Part shown: positions 44,713-57,400 of the stretch, in pieces | Numbering within the stretch: position 1 is the stretch's first letter | Layout: every line of letters starts with the position of its first letter | Source of the DNA: Pseudoalteromonas luteoviolacea | Lineage (GTDB): Bacteria; Pseudomonadota; Gammaproteobacteria; Enterobacterales; Alteromonadaceae | Assembly (NCBI RefSeq): GCF_000814765.1 | Contig: NZ_JWIC01000003.1 | Location: 379,501-443,500 of the forward strand | Direction of reading: 5' to 3' | Length of the DNA: 64,000 nucleotides | The notes under the pieces: model-generated | What the model saw: only the letters and a program-made list of their open reading frames with translations | What the model was told of the DNA's origin: nothing | The model's database searches: none | Translations under genes and position numbers: made by a program

Positions 44713-45375
44713 TTACAGTGACATCAATTCAGCTCTGGCTTGCTTATCTAGTTTCTCAAGTGCGTATCGAAATGCCACACGTGGCATCTCTTTATGATGT
44801 GTTTTGAGATAGTCAATGACTTCATTGGGTGAGGTTTTAGAGAGTACTTTGAGTAACCAGCCATAGCCTTTTTGCACTAAATCATGCTCATCATTGAACA
44901 AGAGATCGGCAGCGTTTAAAGGCGCACTTTGGGGGTATTTCCCTTTATTTAACGGGTAGATTAAGATCACGGCAACGGCTCTTCTAACAGCAAAGTTGTC
45001 ATGTTTAGCCCATGCATGGGTTTTATTTATTAACTGCGGGTACTGCACGATTAACTCACCAAAAGCATGTGTGCAAAAATCGTCACAGTCATACCAATCG
45101 GTTACGTATTCGAGTAGCCACCGCTCAAACACTTCAAATGTGTTTGGGGTATATTGTTTTTTAACTCTAAATGCCCAGTCAAAGGCGATTAAACTGAGCA
45201 TCCACTCTCTTGACTCAAGTAGCTGTTCACAGAGTTCAAACACTGAATCGATATGATGATCAGGCAATGCGCGGTACAGAGATGCTGATATTTGACGAGT
45301 TTGTGCCGTTTTGATTTTTTGTTCTGGGTAGCCAAGCTCTGCAAGCGCTTGGTGTGCGGCGTCTTTAATATGCAT
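44713..45375 (-). CDS. AlkD-like DNA alkylation repair protein
   Basis: A 220-residue all-helical protein matching the AlkD family of HEAT-like repeat DNA glycosylases: 'REWMLSLIAFDWAFRVKKQYTPNTFEVFERWLLEYVTDWYDCDDFCTHAFGELI', 'NFAVRRAVAVILIYP' and 'HDLVQKGYGWLLKVLSKTSPNEVIDYLKTHHKEMPRVAFRYALEKL'. AlkD removes bulky or alkylated purines; this shorter branch (about 220 residues) also includes members without a demonstrated activity. The gene ends the stretch between the synthase and the tailoring operon. AlkD relatives are known as self-resistance proteins in some biosynthetic clusters for DNA-damaging products; here that is only a possibility. Confidence 0.82.
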   Translation of the reverse strand: MHIKDAAHQALAELGYPEQKIKTAQTRQISASLYRALPDHHIDSVFELCEQLLESREWMLSLIAFDWAFRVKKQYTPNTFEVFERWLLEYVTDWYDCDDFCTHAFGELIVQYPQLINKTHAWAKHDNFAVRRAVAVILIYPLNKGKYPQSAPLNAADLLFNDEHDLVQKGYGWLLKVLSKTSPNEVIDYLKTHHKEMPRVAFRYALEKLDKQARAELMSL

Positions 45376-45426
45376 AGCGTATTTCAGTAAGTTGTTTTAA
45401 AACACGGTAGCTGAATTATAGGAAAA

Positions 45427-45462
45427 GCTCAAAGCCGCACAAATAAACTAGCGACTTTGAGC
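45427..45462 (-). terminator. Terminator of the giant synthase gene
   Basis: Inverted repeat GCTCAAAG/CTTTGAGC (8 bp) enclosing a 20-base loop, just past the stop codon at 45470. On the minus strand it is followed by TTTTCC. Confidence 0.65.
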
Positions 45463-45469
45463 ATTTATA

Positions 45470-48400
45470 TTAATGGGAGGGGAGTTCAGCCGCTTGCCAA
45501 ATAACTTGATAGTGCGGGTCTGCTCGCCACTGTTTAAAGTAGGTGTTAAACAGCGCCTCCCAGTCATCTAATCCAACTTGGTATTGATCTACCAGCGCTA
45601 AATAATTGTCTTTGTCGTACGGTGCCATGGGCATTAGGTACGCTTCAAACAAATATTCATCATATCCTGGACGCTGCGTGAGTAAGCCATCCATAATGAC
45701 TTGGATGTTACCCTCTGTTGCGTGTTCGATATAGTGTTTGCATGACTCAATAAACGCATGCTTTTCGCCTTGCTCAAAGTGCAAGCCTTGGTTTTTTGCC
45801 ATGTCGTAAAACTGCGTGACAGGCAGTGGCGTTTTGTTTGCCACATGAAAGACCGTATTGCGTTTTTGTTCATCATTCATGCCAAGTACGATGGCGGCAG
45901 CGGCTTTATCAACCGGAATAATATCCAGTAAATACGGAACATCTGAGGGCTGTACAGTCGTTCGCATCATCATTTTTAAAATTCGGTGGAAAATATCATC
46001 GGTGTTGCCAATGCCAGTTTGTGAGGACCCGGAGATCTGCGCAAAGCGATAAATGGTGTAGGGCACACCACACTCTGAAGCTTGGCGGATATTCTCCTCT
46101 TGCACCCATTTAGATTGACCGTAGCCACTACAAATGAGCTCAGCATCAGTGACGTCAATAAAGTCTTCGATGGGGTTCACTGAAAAGTGCGAATTTTTGA
46201 CTTGTGTACTGGCGGTCGTGCTCGAGACAAAGTGCATCATTTTGAGCGATTTTGTCGTGGCCATTTGTAACAGCTGATTGGTGCCCGCCACTGACTTTTT
46301 AAATGCAAAGTAAGGCTGAATATGATTCACGTAAGAAGCCGTGTGAACTATGTGCTGCACATGTTCGCACAAGCTTTGCCAATCGTCATCAGACAAACCA
46401 AGCTGGGGCTTTTCCATATCTCCAAGCATGGGCACGATGCGACTCATATCAGGGGAGAGCTGGTAGCTTTTTGCTGCTTTGTCAATACGTTGCTTGGCCT
46501 CATTTAATGAACTTGCTCTGACGATGCAGTAGATGGTGGCATCTGTCTCATCCATTAATTGCTGAAGAATATGGCTGCCTAAAAAGCCTGTTGCGCCAGT
46601 GAGTAGCACTGATTTTACGTCGCCTTCATAGGCTTTTGTTAGCCCAGTAGTATTCGCTGTTGGAGTGAAGCCCGCGTCTAAAATAAAGTCAGGCTTTTGC
46701 TGGCTATCTTCACTTTGGCTATCTGTTTGCTGCACAGCATAGAGCTTTTCAATGTCTTCAATGAATGCCGCTATGGTATTCATGTTTTTAAACGCATCTG
46801 CCTGTAGTTCAATGTTAAGCTGCTCTTTTAATTGCTGAAAGGTTTTCAGTAAAGAAATTGAGTCAAAGCCATATTCGTATAGGTCACACTCTAGGTCTAA
46901 TTCATCTGTTGAAATGCCAATCACATTGCTGACGATTTGGATCACTGCACCTCGTATATCAGCACTGTTCACTACTTCAATCTTTGTATCTGATAAGTGT
47001 GTGACCGTGTCAGCGGGCGCAACCTCGCGACTCATTATGCGCGAGATATTCTGATAGATTTTATCAGGCGATGCGCTCAGTAAAGCGCCCATATTTGTGA
47101 CCTCGTTGCTCAACAAGTGTTGCATTAAGCTAAACGCTTCAGGCATGGTGATAAGCTGATAGCCTTTTTTCTCGGCAAAGCCATTTTCAATGCTTTTAAC
47201 AGGGTCGTCCGAATGCCAGTATCCCCAATTTATGGCCAGTGATTTACCATGCCTTTCACCTGCCAGTACTTGTTGTTGACGGGCGTGGGCAAATGCGTTT
47301 TGAAAGCCATTGCCGTATGAATAGGATAGGTGATTTAAACTGCCAAATACCGCCATGGATGAGAACATCACAAACAAATCAAGGTCGGTATGTGCAAATA
47401 CCTTGTCCAGATTGATTGAGCCTTGTACTTTGACTTGCATCGCTTGTTCAAAGTCAGCCCAGTTGTTTTCATCTTCTTTAAAGGCGGTACCTAAATGCAA
47501 TATGCCATTTAGCTGCAAGCTATGTTGATCCATGTACTTTTGAACCTCTTGAAGGCTTTGCTCGCAAGCGACATCTGCACTCAAGTAATGGACTTGACCT
47601 TGTTGAGATATTTTTAGTTGATTGAGTGAGTCAATACATTGCGCCTCTTTGCGTCTACCAAGTAAGATAAGTGTGGCGTTAAATTGCGTTAATAACTGCT
47701 CGCACAGTGCCATGCCTAACTCGCCCAGAGCGCCAGCAATCAAATACACCCCGTGTTGTTTAAAGTTGTTTGCACAGAGCGCAGAATTATTTGCAGGTAA
47801 AGCCGCTTTGTGCAGTGCTAAGCCAAAGCGAGATTGGTCTTGATACTTCACTTGGTTAGGTTGAATCACGTCGTTGTTTAAGCTTGGGCATACCAGCTCT
47901 TGCAGTAATTTCTCAGCCCACTCTGAGCCGTTATCAGCAAACTCAATAAGACTCCAAACATGGGCAGGGTTGCGCATGGTGTAGCTTCTGAGCAGTGCGC
48001 TGATGTCTTCATAACTGCTATTAATTTGGCTATTTGGCAAAGCGTAAAACATCTGCATCGCGTGTTTATCAAACTTGGCAATCGCCTGTATAAATTCGTA
48101 CAGAGGCTTTATATTCGCAGGTTTTGTTTCTGCTTGCTCGGCAATGAAGTAAACAAAGCTAGGTAACGTATCTTGGTTAAATACAAAAGTTTCGAGCTCT
48201 GAAAAATGTACAATATCCACGTCACAGCCGTTGAGCTTAGCACGCAGTGGCTCAGCGCTTTGCTTATCCTTTGCAACGATAAGCCCTTTTTTGTTGGCAA
48301 GCAGCGGTTGTAGCTGTGCTTGCCAATCTAGCGGGCAACTCAGTGGCATAGCTTGCCATTGATTCTCTAGCAGTAACCAAGGTGCCGCAGGCGGCTTTGT

Positions 48401-51400
48401 GTTTAAAAACGGTGTACTTGGCAAGCTGACTTTTTGCACCGGTGTTTTATACAGCGCAGACCAATTGATTGTGTGACCTTCAAGCCAAAAGCGCAGTAGA
48501 GCCGCTGGATTGTGTGCAAGCTTTAACACATCGTTATCCGTAATCGCCTCAGCTTTTGTGCTTGGCACCTTTTTAATCATTAAAGTATTGCTTTCAAGCT
48601 CAGTGCTGAGTTTTTGCTTTAAAGCTGCAACAGAGGAAACAGTCCAGCCTGTGCGGTATTTGTGCGCCGTCCTGCCTAATTGCAGTGTATAAACGAGGGA
48701 CTCGAAAGGCACAGTCGGTTGCTGCTCAAGATAGGCATTGAACGCCTTAACTTTTGCTTCTAGCGCCGATTGGCTGGTAGCTGAAAGCACGATGGCAGAT
48801 TCAGTATCCGCTGCTGTGGCCTCGACGACAGGCTGTTTACTGTATTCCTCAAGTACGATATGGGCGTTTACGCCACTGATACCAAATGAGCTCACCCCAG
48901 CACGGCGTGGTTGCTCACTTTGCCAAGGAGTCATCTCTGTTTGTACTTTAAATGGTGAGTGCTCAAGGCCTAAGTATGGGTTGAGCTCATCTACATGGAG
49001 TGATGGCACTAAAGTTTGGTGTTTAAGCTGTAACAATACCTTGATCACTCCAGCAATACCTGCGGCAATTTCAAGGTGACCGATATTACTTTTCACTGAG
49101 CCCAGCGCACAGGTTTGCGCGTTACTTGTCGCCGCGCTGATTTTTTTATACGCGGTCTTGAGAGCATCGAGCTCAACAGGATCGCCAAGCGAGGTGCCGG
49201 TACCATGGCACTCAATGTAGCTGAGCGTGCTTGGGTCAACGCCCGCATCTTGCCATGCTTTGTCCAGCAGGCGAGTTTGCGCTTTTGCATTGGGGACCGT
49301 AAAGCCTTGAGACTTGCCGCCGTGATTAATGGCGGAGCCTAAAATCGTCCCATAGATGTGATCTTTATCACGCTCAGACTCACTTAGTTTTTTAATAAAG
49401 ATCATGCCCACACCTTCGCCGCGCACAATACCGTCGGCATCTGCCGAGAAAGTGCGACAACGCCCTGTGGGTGAGAGCGCGCCAATGTTATGCATGGCAA
49501 TTGATGCACTGGGTGAATCAATGACATTCACACCGCCTACGATGGCCTGATCACATTCACCATTTTGAATGGCTTGTACCGCCTTGTGGATAGCAACGAG
49601 AGAAGACGAACAGGTAGTATCAACGCCTTCACTAGGACCGTGTAAATCTAAGAAGTAACTCATTCGATTTGGCGCATAGGCAGAGGAGGTGATTAAGCCC
49701 TCGTGATATCCAGCCTGACAGCCAATGAATAGCCCAGTATTGGTGCCAGCTAAGGATTTTGGATCATAGCCTGCATCTTCAATACATTGCCAAACATGTG
49801 ACATTAGCAAGCTTTCTTGGAGCTTAATACGGTCACTTTCAGCAGGAGCTATATTGAAAAATAGCGGATCAAAGCGTTGGTTTCGCTCAAGACGGCCAAG
49901 CCAATTAATATCTTTTGGTAATGGTTGTTGTGAACGGGTATCAGTATTTTCACTTGCCCAGTCAAATTCAGTTACACAGTCTGTTTGATTGGCGAGGTTT
50001 TGCCAAAATGCATCAATGTTATTTGCTTGTGGAAATTGTGCGCTGATCCCAATGATCGCGATGCGATCATCCATTTCATTCTTCTGTTCAGTAACTTGGG
50101 TCTTTTGAAGCTCAGTATGATCTGAGTTGTTCCCAACCAATTTATCGCTGTGTTCGTCCAAAATATGGGTCAAAATACTGTTTAAAGTAGAGTGCATAAA
50201 CAGCACGCTCGGCGACAGCGTTAGTTGGTATTTGGCGTTCACTTGGTTGATAAAGGTGATAAAAGCGATAGAATCTGCGCCAAAGTCACCTAAGTCTGTA
50301 TCAGGATCAAGCTCGTTGGCATCCACTCCTAAAATGTCAGCGGCAATGCCGCTTAAGCCCGTTTTTAGCTCAGCAGTGAGTGCCTCGATATTGTCAAACT
50401 GGTGTGCATTGGGCGTACTGCTAGCATTGGCTGGCTGCGCCGTTTTCGTATATTCAACGAGCGTTTGAGGGTGTTGTAGCGCACTGTAAAATGCATCAAT
50501 ACCTGTGCGTGTCGGCATAGGTGTAAAACCAGTTTGTGCCAGCAGGTCTTTAAAATCAGGATTGATCTTCATGCCGCCATCTTGCCAATACGGCCAGTCG
50601 ATACTGGCGCTCATACCTTGGCGTTCACCGCGTTGTTGCAGTCCAGTGCGGTAGTGCATATAGCTATCTAAGAAGGCATTGGCAGTGGCATAGTCGACCT
50701 GCGTCAAAGCTCCATTTACGCCACTTAGCCCAGAAAAACAGACAAAAAAGTCCAATGCCAAATCTTGAGTGGCTTCATCCAATGCAACCACGCCCGAAAC
50801 TTTAGGGGCTAGCACTTGCGAAAAGCTGTGTTTATCTTTTTTGCTTAAAAGCGTGTCTTTAACAATGCCTGCCGCGTGAATAACACCGCACAGCGAACCA
50901 TGTTTGGCAAGGATGTCACGGACCATTAAAAGCACATTCATTTTGTGTGAAACATCCACGCTTTGGTACTGCAATTGGGTATTTGATGTGCTCAGTGCCA
51001 CTAACTGCTTTTGCACTTCAGGATGGCTTTGCGGTTTACGACCTGCCACGACAATGGTTTTATTAAATGGCTGTGCACTGATCGCCTTGATAAAGTGCTG
51101 ACCTATGCCACCAAAACCACCTGTGATGAGGTAAACGCCATTTGCTTTAAACGGCATTTTTGGCTCAGCTGGTGTAATTGCTTGATAGGTTAATACTTCA
51201 CGCTCACCCTTGGTGTAACGAACAAATTTAGCATCAAAGCCACTTTGTTCGGCGCGGAGCATCTTCGCAACTTCACTGTCTATCACTTCTGTGTCTAACA
51301 CCGACAATTGGGTTTGCAGTGTTTTGTGCTCTAGGCTGGCTGTTTTTAATAATGCATGGAAGCAAGTATAGAGGTTCGCTTGAGTATCGGCGGATGCAGT

Positions 51401-54400
51401 GTCGCCAATGACCAGTTGCAGTATTATCTGCTTTTTGGCCTTTGCTAAGTGTTTGATAAGCTCAACCAGTTGAAAGCCATAGTCTGCAATTTTTTGCTCA
51501 ATCGCGAAGTGTTCACTGTGCAATGTATGTATTTGCGTATCTGGCAGTTCACTGAATTGTGTACTTGCAGTGCAGTTACACAAAACAAGGTGGTTTTCAG
51601 CATGCGCGGCTGTCACATGAGCTTGGTTTGCGGTTTGGGCTTCTTTGACCCAAACAGGGGCTTTCAGCGTCACTTTAGCCTGTTCATCATCACCCACTTT
51701 AGGTACTTGCACGGTTTGTGCATCGCCAAGAACAATGGTTTTAAGTGCAAACGGATAAGTAGGCAAGCTGAGCTTTGGCAGCTTTGCACCTTGATAGATA
51801 AAGTCCCAGTTTGTGAAACCGGTTTCTACCCAGTGGGCTAAGATCTCTTGATGATCTAAAAGCTTTAACGCACGCTCTAAATCAATTGAGTGTGTTGGCT
51901 TAGTTGTGGCTGTTGGCACGTATTCAGCGAGTTTTGATTTCAGCTCAGCAATAGAGCTGACGACAAACCCAGTGCGAATTGACATCACCGTACGGCCAGT
52001 TTGCAAGGTATAAGCCAGTCTTCTTAGGTCTTGCTCAGTTAAGTTATTAGCAGCTAAATAGTCGTGTAATTGCGCGACTTGTTTGTCTAATACCGCTTGC
52101 GTGTGTGCAGAGAGCACAATAATGGCCGGTGTATTTATCAGCTGGCTTTCAAGCTCGTGATGCTCGATGTCATTGGCTTCTTCTAACACGGCATGGGCAT
52201 TGGTGCCGCCAATGCCAAAAGAGCTCACAGCTGCGCGCCTTGGTAGTAGCGGTGTGTGCCAATCTCGTGTGCTATCGACCACATAAAAGGGGGAATTTGC
52301 TAAATCTACGTGCGGATTAGCATTATTGTAATGCAATGAGGCTGGCAGCTTTTTGTGATACAGCGCCAGCGATGTTTTAATCAAGCCAGTGAGGCCCGCC
52401 AACGTATCGGTATGACCTAGGTTAGATTTAACCGCGCCTAAACCGCAAAACTGTTTGTCGCCGCTATATTGCTGATAGACCTGCTGCAAAGATGAAAACT
52501 CAATGGGGTCACCAAGGGCAGTGCCGGTACCATGGGCTTCCACATAGCTGATTGAAGCTGGCGAGATGTCTGACGCTTTTAAAGTTTGCTCAATGACGTG
52601 CATTTGGCCTTTGGTGCCCGGAGCGAAAAAGCCCGCTTTGTCTTTGCCGTCGTTATTTACTTTAATACCACGAATGAGGCTGTAGATGTTATCAGCGTCA
52701 TTGACTGCATCATCGGCGCGTTTTAATACAATCACAGACACGCCGCTGCCGCCAATCATACCGTCGGCTTGTTCATCAAACACCTTACAGCGCGCATCGC
52801 CTGCAAAGTTGAGCCCTTTCTCGTATTCATATCCGGTGTAACGTTGCGGATAAAGGCAAGCTGCGCCGACAATGGCGTAATCAATCTCGCCAGCTTTTAG
52901 TGCACTGCATGCTAGTGAGATGGCAGACATAGACGATGAGCAGTTTGAATGAACAAACAAGCTTGGGCCAGTAAAACCAAGGTGATATGAAATGGTGGTT
53001 GGCAGTGTACCAGGTTGATTAATGGTCGAAGCCACATAGTCTTGTGCATTTAAAATAAACTGACCATCTTTAAACTTGTCTTGCAGGTTTAAATCTGGGT
53101 TATCCGCACCAGAGGATGACACATACACGCCCGTATTTGGCATGTTTTCAGCGCAGTAGCCTGCATCTTCAATGGCTTTCCACGCATGCAGTAGCAATTG
53201 ACGTTGCGAGTAGCTCATTGTTTTGGCGTTCTTCTCAGAGATATTGAAAAACTCTGGGTCAAATTGGTCTTGGCCCTCAACCCAAGAGTCGAGCCAGGTA
53301 ATATCGCCTTGCTCGGTAGACTCACTGAGTCGTTTGAGTAAGTCTTTTTCGTTGACCAAATTATCCCAAAACTCGGTGTGGTTCTGCGAATCAGGGTACT
53401 GGCAAGACAGGCCGATCAATGCGATATCTTGAGTGCTATTATCTTGATTGTGAGAATTGCTATTAGCTGCATCGCTTGTTATCTCTTGAGCAGGCGCTTG
53501 CGTATGCGTACTTTGCGCTTGGGCGATAAAGTCTGTCATCGCATCTATGGTGCTAGATTGAAAAATCTGCGTGAGCGGAAACTCAACATCTAACTGTGAT
53601 TTGAACTTAGCAGTGAGCACATTGGCCAGCAGTGAATCACCGCCGGCTTCAAAAAATGGCACGTTGGAGGCGATGTGGTCGACTTCTAAGACTTGCTGCC
53701 AAATTTGCGTCACCGCTGCTTTGAGCGCTGATTGATCAGTCAGTTTAGGTGTTGCAGTGAGGGTGCTGGCGTTAGATTTTGTGTCTAACATTGCCGTGTG
53801 TGACGGCACAAATGGTAACTGCTTTGATAATGCTTGTTTATCAATCTTACCGTTTGAAGTAATCGGGAAATGGGGCACCAATACAAAATAAGCAGGTATC
53901 ATATATTCAGGCAGTTTGCTCAGTAAATCGGTGCGGATCTTCGCGGTCGATGGCGCATCAGGGGCAATGATATAGGCGACCAATACTTGGCCACGTTGCT
54001 TTTGTGCGCTAGTGACATAGGCGTCTGTGATGTAGCTCAGTGATTGCAGTGCGTGTTGGACTTCACCAAGCTCAATGCGGTGACCACGGATCTGAACTTG
54101 GTCATCGGCTCGGCCCATGTATTCCAGTAAACCAGACTCATTGAAGCGGGCCAAATCACCTGAGCGGTAAAGGCGTTTGCCAGCGCTGTGAGTAATAAAG
54201 CGTGCATCAGTCAGAGCCGGTTGATTGTGATAGCCTCGAGTCACGCCACAGCCAGCGACAAAAATCTCACCGACTTGGCCTGCTTGAACTGGTTTGAATT
54301 GTTCATCTAACAACAATACTTCGTAGCCGGGTAGGGCACGGCCTATGATACTGCGCGCTTGTACGTCATAGGCCATGCTCGCATTTATGGTGACTTCGGT

Positions 54401-57400
54401 CACATGTACCGTGGTTTCAGTAATGCCATACATGTTCACAAGCTCAGCGTGTGGCTGTGCTTGCTCAAACCAAGGAGCCAGTTTGCTCACATCGAGTGCT
54501 TCACCACCAAATATCACTTTACGCAGTGCATTGTGTGGGCTTGCCAGTAAGCTATCCATCAGTGGGTAAAATGCCGATGGCGTTTGGTTCAAAATAGTCA
54601 CTTGGTTATCGATGACAAACTTGGCAAAACGCACAGACTCTTTGCGAGTAAGCTCATCAGGGATCAACAGTTTGCCACCGTGTAGTAGCGCGCCCCAAAT
54701 TTCCCACACCGAAAAATCAAAGGCATAAGAGTGGAATAAACACCAAGTGTCTTGCTCGTTAAAACCAAATAACGATTGGGTGTTGTTAAACAAGCTGCAT
54801 ACATTGTGATGCTCAACCAAGACGCCTTTTGGCTTGCCCGTTGAGCCCGATGTATAAATGATGTACGCCAAGTTGGATGCAGATGCGTGATTGATATTGG
54901 CAACCTGAACAGTAGTTGCAAGGGCAGCTTGCAAGTTAATCACTTGATGGTGCTGGTAGGCCCCTGCATGCTGCATCTCTGTGCCAAGTACTAACATGCT
55001 TGGTTTGGCGTCTTCTAAAATATGTTGAATGCGCGCCGCAGGTGAGTTGGGATCAAGGGGTACATAGGCTGCACCTGATTTTAAAATACCCAGTATCGCG
55101 ACGATTAATTCAATAGAGGGTTTGGCACATAGCGCAATAAGGTTTTCAGTGCCTTGCTTAAATTCAGGGTGATTTAAGAGCGTGTTTGCAAATTGATTGG
55201 CTTTGTCGTTGAGCTGACGGTAATTGATTGACTGCATACCAAAGCAAACCGCAATGCGTTCTGGGTGCGTAGCGGCTTGTGCTTCAAACAAATCGACTAG
55301 GGTCGGTTGAGCTGCTGGTTGTGTTTGTACATTAATAAAGACTGGTAAGCTGCCAAGTGCTTGCTCGCCTGCAAACATCACGTCATCAATTAAAGTTGCA
55401 TAGTCTTTAGCCAATGCATCAATAATTGCTGAAGGGTAGACGGTTTCATCAAATTTAAATGCAACTTTAAAGCTGTGTGATAAAGGGGTGACTTCCAAGC
55501 TTAAATCTAGTTCAGGCTCCTGCACACATTCAGGCCAAATGGCGTTTACTAAGTCTTGATTAGACTCAACCCAATCTGGTTTTAAGAAGTTATGGTAGGC
55601 AAACCCGATTTGGAAAATCGGATGGCTGTGCATCGCGCGTTTCGCACCTGTTGCGCGGACGATTTCAGCAAATGGATAGCCACTGTGCTTTATAAGCTCG
55701 CCTAGCTGGTGTTGGTTTTGTAGGGCCAATTGCGAGAATGAGTGCGACTGATTGACAGAAGCCCTAAGTGGCAGCTGGTTTACAAACAAGCCTAATGAAT
55801 TGGCCATATCACTGGTTGGGCGGTGCAGCACTGGCACACCCAAGGTGAAGTCGCCACGCTGCGTTTTGGCACTCAACAGGGTTTGAAACGCAGATAAGAA
55901 AAACGCGGCAGGGTTTATCTTATTGCGACTGCAAAATTGGTGAATACGCTGCACTTGGTTGCTATTCATTGCCAGTTCAAGTCGTTTTGCTTGCTTGTTC
56001 GCATGTTGCTTTTCTTGCTTGCCTGCCAGCACGAGCTCAGACTCAACACCTTGCAACTGTGTTTGCCAATAATGTGTTAGCTGTGTGCTTTGTTCGCTGT
56101 TGAGCATCTGCTTTTCCCACTCAAGGTAGGTGAAAAAGCCAGTATCTGGTTGAGCTTGCTCTAGCGGCTCATTGGCGACCAAAGCGTGGTAAGTTTGCCA
56201 TAATTGTTCAAGCAATAGGGTCGCAGAGACACCGTCAATGATGAGGTGATGGAATACTAAAACCATTACATCGAGCTGGCCGTTTATTTGCCAATGTGTT
56301 GCGCGCCACAGCAGCGGGCTGTGTGCTGAGTGTGATTGTGTCATCGCGAATGGCAGCTTGATGTCAGCTTGGATCAAATCAATCAAGGCTGATTTTGACG
56401 ACACTGGCGTGTGATTTTGTACCAGTGTGGGCGTAAGCCCTGTGATTTTTTGTTGAGGTAAGCCTTCTACTTCTGCAAGCTGCACCGACAAAATGGGGTG
56501 TTTTTGGCTGAGCCAGTTAAGCGCAGCCTGCATGCAGTCCACATTTAAGTCATTGACTTCAAAAACCATTGGTACGTGGTAAGTGCTTAGCTGCGGGTTT
56601 TGCTTGTGTAGTAACCACAGACCTTGCTGAGCTTTTGACAGTGGCATAGGCCCATGTAAATTTGCACTGGCTGGCGTGCTTTGAGCCAAAGGCTCATCCA
56701 CTTGCGTTGGCAATTGGTGCGCAGCCAAATAGTCACATAACTCATTGATGGTGCTTATCTCAAAAAGCAGTGCGGGTGGTAAAGTTTCAATGTTCAAAAA
56801 CGTATCAGACTCAAGCCTTTGCACCACAGACATCAGCATGATGGAGTCAAAGCCCATGTCTTTAAAATCAACCTCATCGTCTAAGTCTTGCACATCGATT
56901 CTAGTGATGTCGGTAATAATTGACTTAACGTGGTCGCGGATCTGGGCGTGGCTTTTTCCACCCTCAATAGAGCCTGTGTTGATGCGCTCAGTTGTGGTGC
57001 TAGGCCTGTGCCAAAGCTGTGTTAATTTGCTGGCATCGCCATATAAAAAACAGTGCTGAGTAGGGATGTTATGCAAGGTAAAAATACGATAGAACGCGTC
57101 GATACCTGCCTCATTCGGCATGACTTCAATGCCTTGAGATTGCAAAATAGACGTGGTTAATGAGTCAACTTGCATGCCGCCTTCTGACCACAATGGCCAG
57201 TTAATCGACAGGCTCAAACCGCTGCGCATGCCTTGTGATACTTGTGTTTGACGAGCCGCCATAAAGCGGTCCATAAAGGCGTTAGCGCAGGCATAATCTG
57301 CCTGTCCCATATTGCCAAATACACCCGCAATGGAAGAGAAGCAGACAAAAAAGTCTAAATCACATGTTTTACTTGCTTCATCTAACGCGATTAAGCCAGC

